DNA from: Patescibacteria group bacterium
GTDB lineage: Bacteria > Patescibacteriota > Microgenomatia > UBA12405 > JAHJSD01
NCBI GenBank assembly: GCA_018830585.1
Contig: JAHJSD010000055.1
Coordinates: forward strand, 1 to 5,431
Reading direction: 5' to 3'
DNA length: 5,431 nt
Below, piece by piece: positions 1 through 4,457 of this stretch. Each line of letters begins with the position of its first letter. The stretch's first letter is position 1. Made by a program: the position numbers and the translations under genes. The notes below the pieces were generated by a model that ran no database searches, had not been told where the DNA came from, and was given only the letters and a program-made list of their open reading frames with translations.

Positions 1-22
1 ACAAATGGCAATAATCTTTCAT
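1..22 (-). CDS. Start of an unidentified minus-strand gene (leaves window at left edge)
   Basis: Only seven codons are visible, reading MKDYCHL from an ATG at 22-20 toward position 1, so no function can be named. The start is convincing because an AAGGAGG Shine-Dalgarno sequence sits six bases upstream, the best ribosome binding site in the window. The gene is divergent from the TrpR-like regulator, and the 36-bp palindrome at 99-134 lies in the shared intergenic region, so the regulator could control it (inference). No convincing -35/-10 pair was found; TAAAAT at 50-45 on the minus strand is a possible -10. Confidence 0.55.
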
Positions 23-28
23 TTTGCG

Positions 29-35
29 CCTCCTT
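29..35 (-). promoter_or_regulatory. Strong Shine-Dalgarno site
   Basis: Read on the minus strand the sequence is AAGGAGG, six bases before the ATG at 22-20. It is fully complementary to the usual 16S rRNA 3' end and decides the start of the left-edge gene. Confidence 0.7.
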
Positions 36-98
36 AGGATAGTTATTTTACCCTAACTTGGTGCACTTCGTTTGCGAACTTAAGCTTGCTCTGGGAAT

Positions 99-134
99 CA
101 AATACTCTAATGATTCGAATCATTAGAGTATTTG
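99..134. repeat. 36-bp perfect palindrome, upstream copy
   Basis: The sequence is a perfect inverted repeat centred between 116 and 117 (TTCGAA core). Each arm reads C-AAATACTCTAATGATTC towards the centre. The same palindrome, with one extra A/T pair, recurs at 1010-1047. It lies between two divergent genes and ends one base before the target duplication of the IS remnant. Without that insertion it would sit 42 nt upstream of the TrpR-like gene's ATG, a natural place for an operator. As RNA it could form a hairpin of about 16 bp with a UCGA loop, so a terminator or dispersed palindromic element is also possible. Confidence 0.9.
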
Positions 135-135
135 G

Positions 136-143
136 TATTGACC
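136..143. repeat. Target site duplication, left copy (TATTGACC)
   Basis: TATTGACC directly abuts the left inverted repeat of the IS remnant and is repeated exactly at 544-551 directly outside the right inverted repeat. This is the signature of an 8-bp staggered insertion. Confidence 0.88.
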
Positions 144-168
144 GGCTTAAGTAAAGTTAACGGTTGGT
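144..168 (+). repeat. Left terminal inverted repeat of IS remnant
   Basis: It begins GGCTTAAG and ends GGTTGGT. It matches the reverse complement of 519-543 at 20 of 25 positions, with both outer 7 bases and inner 6 bases identical. The transposase remnant's ATG follows at 173. Confidence 0.85.
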
Positions 169-172
169 AAAA

Positions 173-479
173 ATGATACTTTCTCCTGAATCTTCGGTAA
201 AAAGCTGTTATCATTTATCCCATGATGAAAAAAAACATATCATAAAAAGCGACGTTATGGGTGTAAAAAATGTCAGTCTTTTTCAATAATCCGTTGGAGG
301 AAAAACAAAATTTCACTTATCTGAATATTGCCAACATGCCCAAGGACAACAACGGTCTTGAAGGCTTCTTTTCCCAATTAGAAACCAAAGCATCAAGACA
401 CCGGGGATTAAAATAAACCAGAAGAGAAAACCTAATCAGCTGGCAGTTTTGGTTAACTGAATTTGATAAAAGACTCTAA
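173..479 (+). pseudogene. Transposase remnant (zinc-ribbon N terminus plus C-terminal tail)
   Basis: An ATG at 173 opens a frame reading MILSPESSVKSCYHLSHDEK. A frameshift near the A-run at 244-248 moves it into a frame reading RRYGCKKCQSF, giving a CxxC zinc-ribbon knuckle that probably pairs with the earlier Cys. Near 300-310 the frame shifts again into NIANMPKDNNGLEGFFSQLE, then ETKASRHRGLK. An in-frame TAA follows at 414-416, then TRRENLISWQFW and the terminal TAA at 477-479. The second and third parts resemble the C-terminal end of zinc-ribbon transposases, with the LEGFFSQL and HRGL segments typical of that tail. About 200 residues that would carry the acidic catalytic core appear to be absent (inference from usual transposase length). 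Two frameshifts, one stop and the deletion make it non-functional. Confidence 0.8.
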
Positions 480-518
480 GACTACAAGATAATCAAAATC
501 GTTTCTATAATTCCAAAA

Positions 519-543
519 ACCAACTGATAACGTCAATTAAGCC
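519..543 (-). repeat. Right terminal inverted repeat of IS remnant
   Basis: Read on the minus strand it begins GGCTTAATTGAC and ends AGTTGGT, matching the left end at 20 of 25 positions. It is followed directly by the right copy of the 8-bp target duplication. Confidence 0.85.
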
Positions 544-551
544 TATTGACC
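544..551. repeat. Target site duplication, right copy (TATTGACC)
   Basis: Exact copy of 136-143, adjacent to the right end of the IS remnant. It contains TTGACC, which resembles a -35 hexamer, and the TTG that would give a misleading upstream start for the downstream gene. Confidence 0.88.
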
Positions 552-574
552 CGAGTTGATAAAACTTGTAACCT
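546..574 (+). promoter_or_regulatory. Possible promoter of the TrpR-like gene
   Basis: TTGACC at 546-551 resembles a -35 box. A 17-base spacer later comes TAACCT at 569-574, a poor -10 match. The ATG follows at 585. Because TTGACC belongs to the target duplication, a copy stayed next to the gene after the IS inserted, so transcription could have survived. The -10 is weak and promoter consensus in this lineage is uncertain. Confidence 0.25.
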
Positions 575-584
575 GAAAATAGAA

Positions 585-1022
585 ATGTCTCAAATTTCTC
601 ACTGGAAATTAAGACCAGAAATTTGGCAGCAAGTTTTTGAGAGCTTGATTGACTCACTTAATAAAGTCGGAAAAAATCGCCGTGACCTTCTGATTTCTTT
701 CCTTCTGACCCCAACGGAAAAAGTAATGATCGCCAAAAGAATGGCGGCCGCCCTTCTTTTAGAGAAAGGAGCCAGTTATCAAGATATTTATCAGTCAGTT
801 CACTTAAGTCCATCTACTATAGCCAGTATTAAGAACAGGTTGGAAGAAAACGAAAAATACCGTCAGCTGGTTAAAGGTCTTCTTTCTATAAGGAGAATAG
901 ACGATTTTTTTTCAAAATTGGCTAGAGAGTTTGTTAAATTAGGTACTTACGGGAAAGGAAACAAATTTTGGAGGGAGATTAAAAGAGACCTTGATCGTGA
1001 GGCAAGGAGCAAAATACTCTAA
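585..1022 (+). CDS. TrpR-like (YerC/YecD family) helix-turn-helix regulator
   Basis: The 145-residue product matches the TrpR/YerC/YecD family. An N-terminal helical segment (residues 9-40) leads into LTPTEKVMIAKRMAAALLLE (41-60). The HTH follows at about 62-86, with GASYQDIYQSVHLSPSTIA as helix-turn-helix. About 55 extra residues after the HTH, basic and helical, make it longer than the usual ~100-residue members. ATG at 585 was chosen because MSQISHWKLRPE matches the typical family start; the in-frame TTG at 546 lies in the IS target duplication and would add 13 unrelated residues. No clear Shine-Dalgarno is seen. The family binds palindromic operators, and this gene lies between two copies of one palindrome, the second supplying its last codons and stop. 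It probably represses its own promoter and perhaps the divergent gene (inference). Tryptophan binding should not be assumed. Confidence 0.85.
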   Translation: MSQISHWKLRPEIWQQVFESLIDSLNKVGKNRRDLLISFLLTPTEKVMIAKRMAAALLLEKGASYQDIYQSVHLSPSTIASIKNRLEENEKYRQLVKGLLSIRRIDDFFSKLAREFVKLGTYGKGNKFWREIKRDLDREARSKIL

Positions 1023-1047
1023 TGATTCGAATCATTAGAGTATTTTG
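1010..1047. terminator. 38-bp perfect palindrome at the convergent gene ends; likely bidirectional terminator or operator
   Basis: It is a perfect inverted repeat centred between 1028 and 1029, identical to 99-134 except for one extra A/T pair. The plus strand supplies AAA-ATA-CTC-TAA, the end of the TrpR-like gene (stop 1020-1022). The minus strand supplies the same four codons as the end of the 62-codon ORF (stop 1037-1035). The hairpin has an A-tract on the 5' side and a T-tract on the 3' side in both directions, and on the plus strand a further T6 run lies at 1060-1065. A bidirectional terminator fits the convergent position, but the stem is AT-rich and the upstream copy has no gene end to terminate, so protein binding is an equal possibility. 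Confidence 0.75.
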
Positions 1048-1223
1048 GGTTTCTCCCTCTTTTTTATCTCATAAATGGCTCTATCCAAAGAGACGTTTGG
1101 GTGTGGGTTAGTACCCGTTCTTTTGGTAAACACTTCCCGGCTCATATGGCCTCCGGGCTTGCGAGGATCAGTTAACCCTTCCTGATTTAGTCTGTGCCAC
1201 CTCGCTTCCGGACAACCTGCCAT
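1035..1223 (-). CDS. Small basic hypothetical ORF (62 codons), doubtful
   Basis: I do not recognise this product. It is basic and hydrophilic, with a PRKPGGHMSREVFTKRTG stretch (residues 21-38) and a helical-looking end, LDRAIYEIKKREKPKIL. The ATG at 1223-1221 follows the membrane-protein stop after ten bases, so it would be the third gene of the sigma-factor operon; no Shine-Dalgarno is visible. In favour of coding: the tight spacing and an uninterrupted frame ending in the shared palindrome. Against: almost no hydrophobic core, a GC content of about 50% that lets ORFs of this length arise by chance, and a set of complementary segments in the same DNA that suggests folded RNA. Confidence 0.38.
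   Translation of the reverse strand: MAGCPEARWHRLNQEGLTDPRKPGGHMSREVFTKRTGTNPHPNVSLDRAIYEIKKREKPKIL
1081..1212. ncRNA. Possible structured RNA element, strand unknown
   Basis: Several complementary segments occur in series. CCAAA (1085-1089) pairs with TTTGG (1096-1100). GTGT (1101-1104) pairs with ACAC (1130-1133) around GGGT/ACCC (1105-1108/1113-1116). GCGAGG (1161-1166) pairs with CCTCGC (1200-1205) and continues into ATCAG (1167-1171) with CTGAT (1182-1186). TCCGG (1152-1156) with CCGGA (1208-1212) closes the last domain, and CCCGG at 1136-1140 offers an alternative partner. It matched none of RNase P, tmRNA, SRP RNA, T-box or cobalamin riboswitch motifs that I compared by eye. It overlaps the doubtful 62-codon ORF, and both may be wrong. 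Confidence 0.25.
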
Positions 1224-1233
1224 CTTTGTATCT

Positions 1234-1620
1234 TTAGTAAAAATTAAAATGATTTTTTTTAATTACCTTCAAACTCCAATAGGCAAGGTACAGAATGCTT
1301 GATAGCACAAATAGGCTTGAGAAGATAACCAAAAAGAGCAGAGCCTCCCTTTCGTAAGGTAAATAAAAGTGAAAGAGCCTGGAGCTAATAAATAGTATTA
1401 GTGTTAAAAAAAGACTGATCGTCAAAGGGGAAACAATTAGTGAAATAACTAAGAACGTTTGTGAAAAATCACGCTTTTTCCTGATTTGCCGCAATGTGAG
1501 GAAGGGGTGGTAAACCAAGCCCAAACTGTTTTTAAAAAGAAGCCAGGATTCCCTTAATCCGATTAAGGAGGCGATCTTAAATATTCTTTTGCAAGAACTG
1601 CCGATTCCTTTCTTTGCCAT
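1234..1620 (-). CDS. Two-helix membrane protein paired with the sigma factor
   Basis: The 128-residue product has a basic N-terminal region (residues 1-50, including a YHPFLTLRQIRKKRDFSQ segment) followed by two predicted membrane helices at about 55-80 and 92-118 and a short KKNHFNFY tail. No enzyme motif, zinc-binding anti-sigma domain or signal peptide is visible. The ATG at 1620-1618 lies inside the sigma-factor gene, giving a 58-bp overlap in another frame. This suggests translational coupling and a shared transcript; there is no clear Shine-Dalgarno. Overlap with an ECF-type sigma gene makes a membrane anti-sigma or sensor role plausible, but that is inference from position only. The YHPF/TLRxIR stretch loosely recalls the juxtamembrane region of Yip1-type membrane proteins. 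Confidence 0.72.
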   Translation of the reverse strand: MAKKGIGSSCKRIFKIASLIGLRESWLLFKNSLGLVYHPFLTLRQIRKKRDFSQTFLVISLIVSPLTISLFLTLILFISSRLFHFYLPYEREALLFLVIFSSLFVLSSILYLAYWSLKVIKKNHFNFY

Positions 1621-2198
1621 AATTCTTTAAACTTGTTTTTGGCCCGGCCCAATTTGGATTCGACCGCTTTAACGGTAATTTCTAATATTTGGGCAATCGT
1701 TTTCATCGAAAGTCCGTCTACATATTTAAGACGTAAGATTTTTGAATATCCCTCGCTTAACTGGCAAAGGACATTTTTAATTTCCTGTTTTAATTCTTGC
1801 TTAAGATGTTTCCCTTCCGGCCCGAGAGCCTGGTCGGCAATTTCTTCAAAAAACGGCACCCTGGAAGCGAGAACCGTCTTTAGTTTTTTCTTGCGGTAAA
1901 AGTCAATTGTTTCGTGTTTGGCGATAGCGCAAAGCCAGGAAAAAAGCGGACAGCGGAACTCGAAGCCGGGCAAGGCCCTTAAAGCGGAAATAAAAGTTTC
2001 CTGCAAGATGTCTTTGGCGTCTTCCTCGTTGTCAACCCGTTTAAGAAGAAAAAAGAAAAGAGGTTGTTTAAATTTGCCGAAAAACTTTTTTAGGGTAAAC
2101 TGGCTTTTTCCTAAAAGTTCTTCAACCAGAACTTTTTCGCAATCCGGAGTTTTTTTAAACACTAAATAAATTTTACCTTGTTTCTCTAGTGACTGCAA
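1563..2198 (-). CDS. Sigma-70 family (ECF-type) RNA polymerase sigma factor
   Basis: The product (up to 211 residues) has the two-domain plan of ECF sigma factors, which redirect RNA polymerase to alternative promoters. Region 2 spans about 36-105, with the diagnostic NEEDAKDILQETFISALRAL (57-76) and SWLCAIAKHETIDFYRKKK, which includes the -10 recognition and core-binding helices. Region 4 spans about 137-195, with the HTH YVDGLSMKTIAQILEITVKAVESKLGRAK (given here as a family-typical segment, 159-187). The start is uncertain: TTG at 2198-2196 has AAGG 12 bases upstream, and GTG at 2162-2160 has AAGG 13 bases upstream and would drop 12 poorly conserved residues. It heads a minus-strand group with the overlapping membrane protein. 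No recognisable promoter is visible upstream. Confidence 0.88.
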   Translation of the reverse strand: MQSLEKQGKIYLVFKKTPDCEKVLVEELLGKSQFTLKKFFGKFKQPLFFFLLKRVDNEEDAKDILQETFISALRALPGFEFRCPLFSWLCAIAKHETIDFYRKKKLKTVLASRVPFFEEIADQALGPEGKHLKQELKQEIKNVLCQLSEGYSKILRLKYVDGLSMKTIAQILEITVKAVESKLGRAKNKFKELWQRKESAVLAKEYLRSPP

Positions 2199-2352
2199 AA
2201 GCGTTGAAACCTTGTTGCGATCCCCGGTGTTCCAATAGGACTCTTTTTAGTAATCGATATTTCCAGAAGAGGAACTGCCCGGCTAAGGTTGTGTTATTAT
2301 TGTTTCAGGTTTGAGACAGCTTTAAGAGAGTTTTTTGCGTTTTAGATTCTCG
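2199..2352. other. Intergenic region with no clear feature
   Basis: This lies between the divergent sigma-factor and kinase genes. Promoters for both should be here, but no confident -35/-10 pair stands out. A small imperfect hairpin (TGTTTCA and TGAGACA, about 2301-2318) is followed by a T6 run near 2331-2336, with nothing upstream on the plus strand to terminate. Confidence 0.5.
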
Positions 2353-2518
2353 ATCAGCAAACGCTCTATCAGTAAATGAGTCGCTGTCAATGGGTGAGTG
2401 AGCAGATCTTTAATGAGCAAATGGATCAATAAACAAATAATTAAATGGTCAGATGGTTAAATGCTGAATGTCCAAATAAATGTTTAATGATTAAATGGCT
2501 AAATGAATAAATATAATA
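2353..2518 (+). repeat. Degenerate tandem octamer array (about ATGRNTAA) running into the kinase start
   Basis: The stretch divides into 22 consecutive units. Sixteen are exactly 8 nt (for example ATCAGCAA 2353, ATGAGCAA 2413, ATGGTTAA 2453, ATGATTAA 2487, ATGGCTAA 2495, ATGAATAA 2503, ATATAATA 2511). Four are 7 nt (such as ATGCTGA 2461 and ATGTTTA 2480), one is 6 nt (2384) and one is 4 nt (2476). ATG recurs in phase through the array, and the last ATG unit, at 2503, is the kinase start codon, so two units overlap the CDS. It looks like a decayed microsatellite. The effect on translation or transcription is unknown. Confidence 0.75.
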
Positions 2519-3435
2519 TTGTTTCTTTCGGTTCGGCGATTTTAGACATCTTCCTGATTTCGGACGGGTTCAAGCTGATTGAAAACGGAGAGGGCAGTGT
2601 TATCTGTCAGAACTATGGCGAAAAAATCGAAGTGGAGAAAAGAGTCATTTGCAGCGGTGGCGGCGGCACCAACACCGCGGTAAGTTTTTCCCGCTTTGGT
2701 TTAAATTCGGCGGTAGCGGCCCGTTTGGGCAATGACCCATTTGGCAAAATGATCATTGCCGAACTGGAAAAAGAAAAAGTGGCTACCGGCTTGCTCTCGG
2801 TCAGAGAGGAGGAAACTGACAATTCGGTAGTTCTTTTGGGTCCGGATGGGGGCAGAACGATTTTAGTCTGCCGGGGCCAGACTAAACTGGAAATAGCTGA
2901 TGTTGACTGGGCAGCGTTAAGCGCTGGCTGGTTTTACTTAACCTCTTTAGAGGGCAACCTTGAGTTGGTTGAAAAATTAATAAATTTTGTCGGAGAGAAA
3001 CAAACAGGCTTAGCTTGGAATCCGGGAAAATTAGAATTAGCCGACAAAGACCGGGTTATCCGCTTAGCCTCTTCGGCTAAGGTTTTTAATCTCAACAGAG
3101 AAGAGATGGAAATTCTACTCGATCAAAAAATGGAAGAAGCCGGTTTTTGGCCTTCCGTAGAAAGATTGGCCGCTGAGCAAGTCGTTGTCACCGACGGCAG
3201 AAAAGGGGCTTACCTTCTCTCCCGGGGGCAAAAACCCCATTTCGAATCAACCCCGGCTGGTTCTCCGGTAGACGAAACCGGTGCCGGCGACGCCTTCGGC
3301 AGCGCTTTTGTTTACGGCTTAATCAAGGGCATGGAGCCGAAAGATGCTTTTGCTTTGGCAATGAAAAATGGCACTTCAGTAGTCCGGTATATTGGAGCAA
3401 AAGAAGGTTTGTTGAGGTCCTCAGATATTTTTTAA
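2503..3435 (+). CDS. PfkB-family carbohydrate/nucleoside kinase
   Basis: The 310-residue product is a ribokinase-fold PfkB kinase, which transfers ATP phosphate to a sugar or nucleoside hydroxyl in the cytoplasm. Landmarks are the N-terminal IVSFGSAILDIF strand, the GGGGTNTA glycine hinge with family signature (52-59), LGNDPFGK (75-82), an NREE motif (198-201) resembling the NxxE element that coordinates magnesium, the VVVTDGRKGAYL strand (227-238), and DETGAGDAFGSAF (257-269) forming the anion hole with Asp263 as catalytic base. Length and motif order are normal, so it is probably active. The substrate (ribose, fructose-6-phosphate, adenosine or another) cannot be told from these motifs. ATG at 2503 has no Shine-Dalgarno and is the last ATG of the octamer array. 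The serine hydrolase gene follows 59 bases later on the same strand. Confidence 0.9.
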   Translation: MNKYNIVSFGSAILDIFLISDGFKLIENGEGSVICQNYGEKIEVEKRVICSGGGGTNTAVSFSRFGLNSAVAARLGNDPFGKMIIAELEKEKVATGLLSVREEETDNSVVLLGPDGGRTILVCRGQTKLEIADVDWAALSAGWFYLTSLEGNLELVEKLINFVGEKQTGLAWNPGKLELADKDRVIRLASSAKVFNLNREEMEILLDQKMEEAGFWPSVERLAAEQVVVTDGRKGAYLLSRGQKPHFESTPAGSPVDETGAGDAFGSAFVYGLIKGMEPKDAFALAMKNGTSVVRYIGAKEGLLRSSDIF

Positions 3436-3490
3436 ACAAATTTCTAATCCTTATAACTTTTAAATTTTGATTTTTGAATTTTAATTTTGG
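3436..3490 (+). repeat. AT-rich degenerate short-period repeat spacer
   Basis: The spacer between kinase and hydrolase can be cut into roughly 7-9 nt units such as AATTTCTA, AACTTTTA, AATTTTGA, TTTTTGA and ATTTTAA. The unit differs from the ATG-containing array upstream of the kinase but has a similar period. No hairpin terminator or Shine-Dalgarno is seen, so the two genes may share a transcript. Confidence 0.45.
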
Positions 3491-3494
3491 CTCC

Positions 3495-4457
3495 ATGAAA
3501 CCTTCCCAGCTTGAGATTTTGCCCAATATAGAGAAAAGGAGCAACGAAAAAAAATCCCGTTGGCTGACAATACTTTTTTTAGGACTGACAATAGTGCCCA
3601 GTTTTATTTTTTGGTTTTTTTCCGGTCTTCGGGAGAAAAAGATCAATTTAACTAATCCGATAAACTCGTTCAATTTTTCTCAGATTAAGCTTCCGGAAAT
3701 AGACTCGGGCGATCGTTCGATTAAGCTCAGTCGTTGGGCGGCGACCAGGTTGTCGCAAATCTCCGGAAAATGGGCGATAAAAGTAGAATTTCTTGAAGAG
3801 GATTTTTCTTGGGCCGTAAATAAAAGCGATCAGTTTGTTGCCGCCTCCTTGATAAAACTGCCGATTATAGCAGCTTTTTATTACCAGGTGGAAAAAGGCG
3901 GCCTGACATTAGACGAGGTCTATGTCTTAAAAGACAAGGATAAAGCTTCCGGCGTGGGCAGTTTATCTTCCTACCAAGCCGGAGCAGAGTTTACCTTAGG
4001 AGAATTAGCCGCTTTGGCTCTTTCCCAATCGGACAACACTGCCGCTGCGGTGTTGCAGAAGAAAGTCGGGGAGGCGGAAATCAATCGTTTGATTTTAGAT
4101 TGGGGCATGACAGGCACCAGTTTGGAGGAAAATTTAACTACAGCGGAAGAGATCACTTTATTCTTTAAAAAGCTTTACCAAAACCAGATTTTAAGCTCTG
4201 AATCAAGCCGGAAAATGCTTGATGATTTAACGGATACTGTTTTTGAGGACTGGATCCCCGAAGGTGTTCCGGAGGGGATCAGAGTTGCCCACAAAGTCGG
4301 CGTTGAAATAAGGGCAATTTCGGACGCCGGTATTGTTTTTACCCCCGGCGAACCTTTTGTCCTGACTATTTTGAGCCAGGAGGTCAATACTAAAACCGCT
4401 TCCGAAATCTTCCCCGGATTAGTTAGCGATATCTACTGGATTCTGATAGGCGACTGA
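3495..4457 (+). CDS. Membrane-anchored class A beta-lactamase-like serine hydrolase
   Basis: The 320-residue product has a basic N terminus, one membrane helix at about 23-45 and an external domain of the beta-lactamase/transpeptidase fold. The nucleophile motif SxxK is SLIK (Ser118, Lys121), the second motif is SDN (179-181), and the third is KVG (267-269) where KTG or KSG is usual. The class A omega-loop glutamate is not obvious: LEENLTTAEE lies in the expected area but does not match the ExxxN pattern cleanly. It may act on peptidoglycan or beta-lactams; a catalytically weak or peptidoglycan-directed role is as likely as drug resistance. ATG at 3495 was chosen because the in-frame TTG at 3474 lies in the AT-rich spacer. 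No Shine-Dalgarno is visible. The stop overlaps the convergent penicillin-binding-protein gene. Confidence 0.85.
   Translation: MKPSQLEILPNIEKRSNEKKSRWLTILFLGLTIVPSFIFWFFSGLREKKINLTNPINSFNFSQIKLPEIDSGDRSIKLSRWAATRLSQISGKWAIKVEFLEEDFSWAVNKSDQFVAASLIKLPIIAAFYYQVEKGGLTLDEVYVLKDKDKASGVGSLSSYQAGAEFTLGELAALALSQSDNTAAAVLQKKVGEAEINRLILDWGMTGTSLEENLTTAEEITLFFKKLYQNQILSSESSRKMLDDLTDTVFEDWIPEGVPEGIRVAHKVGVEIRAISDAGIVFTPGEPFVLTILSQEVNTKTASEIFPGLVSDIYWILIGD

Larger units (their letters stand above)
144..543 (+). mobile_element. 400-bp internally deleted insertion sequence remnant
   Basis: The element is bounded by imperfect 25-bp inverted repeats (144-168 and 519-543, 20 of 25 positions identical, both beginning GGCTTAA) and by an exact 8-bp target duplication. 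Inside is a broken transposase frame retaining only the N-terminal zinc ribbon and the C-terminal tail. An 8-bp duplication, GGCT-type ends and a zinc-ribbon transposase are features of the IS1595 group, but the family assignment is tentative because the catalytic core is missing. The element is probably immobile unless supplied with transposase in trans. It separates the upstream palindrome from the TrpR-like gene. Confidence 0.88.

Noticed and set aside
78..152. Larger hairpin extending the upstream palindrome with ACTTAAGC (78-85) and GCTTAAGT (145-152)
   Set aside because: The right arm belongs to the IS terminal repeat, so the extended pairing did not exist before insertion and is probably chance.
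546..584. TTG at 546 as start of the TrpR-like protein, adding 13 residues
   Set aside because: The TTG lies in the right target duplication of the IS remnant and the added residues do not look like the family; ATG at 585 gives the typical MSQIS start.
585..1022. Calling the regulator the tryptophan repressor itself (trpR)
   Set aside because: It has the YerC/YecD-type core with a long C-terminal extension, no trp genes nearby, and no CTAG-centred trp operator in the palindromes.
99..1047. The palindrome pair as a CRISPR repeat or as composite transposon ends
   Set aside because: There are only two copies, each self-palindromic, spaced by a gene, with no cas genes and no target duplication outside them; the real IS boundaries are at 144 and 543.
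1633..2169. Plus-strand open frames opposite the sigma factor (1633-1899, 1918-2169)
   Set aside because: They are antisense shadows of a clear sigma-70 gene and show no domain-like sequence.
2353..2518. Octamer array as CRISPR or an origin with iterons
   Set aside because: Units are contiguous 8-mers without spacers, too degenerate for iterons, and no replication gene is nearby.
3474..3494. TTG at 3474 as start of the serine hydrolase
   Set aside because: The extra seven residues come from the AT-rich repeat spacer; ATG at 3495 gives a normal cytoplasmic tail and membrane anchor.
3323..3673. Minus-strand open frame across the kinase end, spacer and hydrolase start
   Set aside because: Its middle simply translates the AT-rich repeat spacer and both ends are antisense to well-supported genes.
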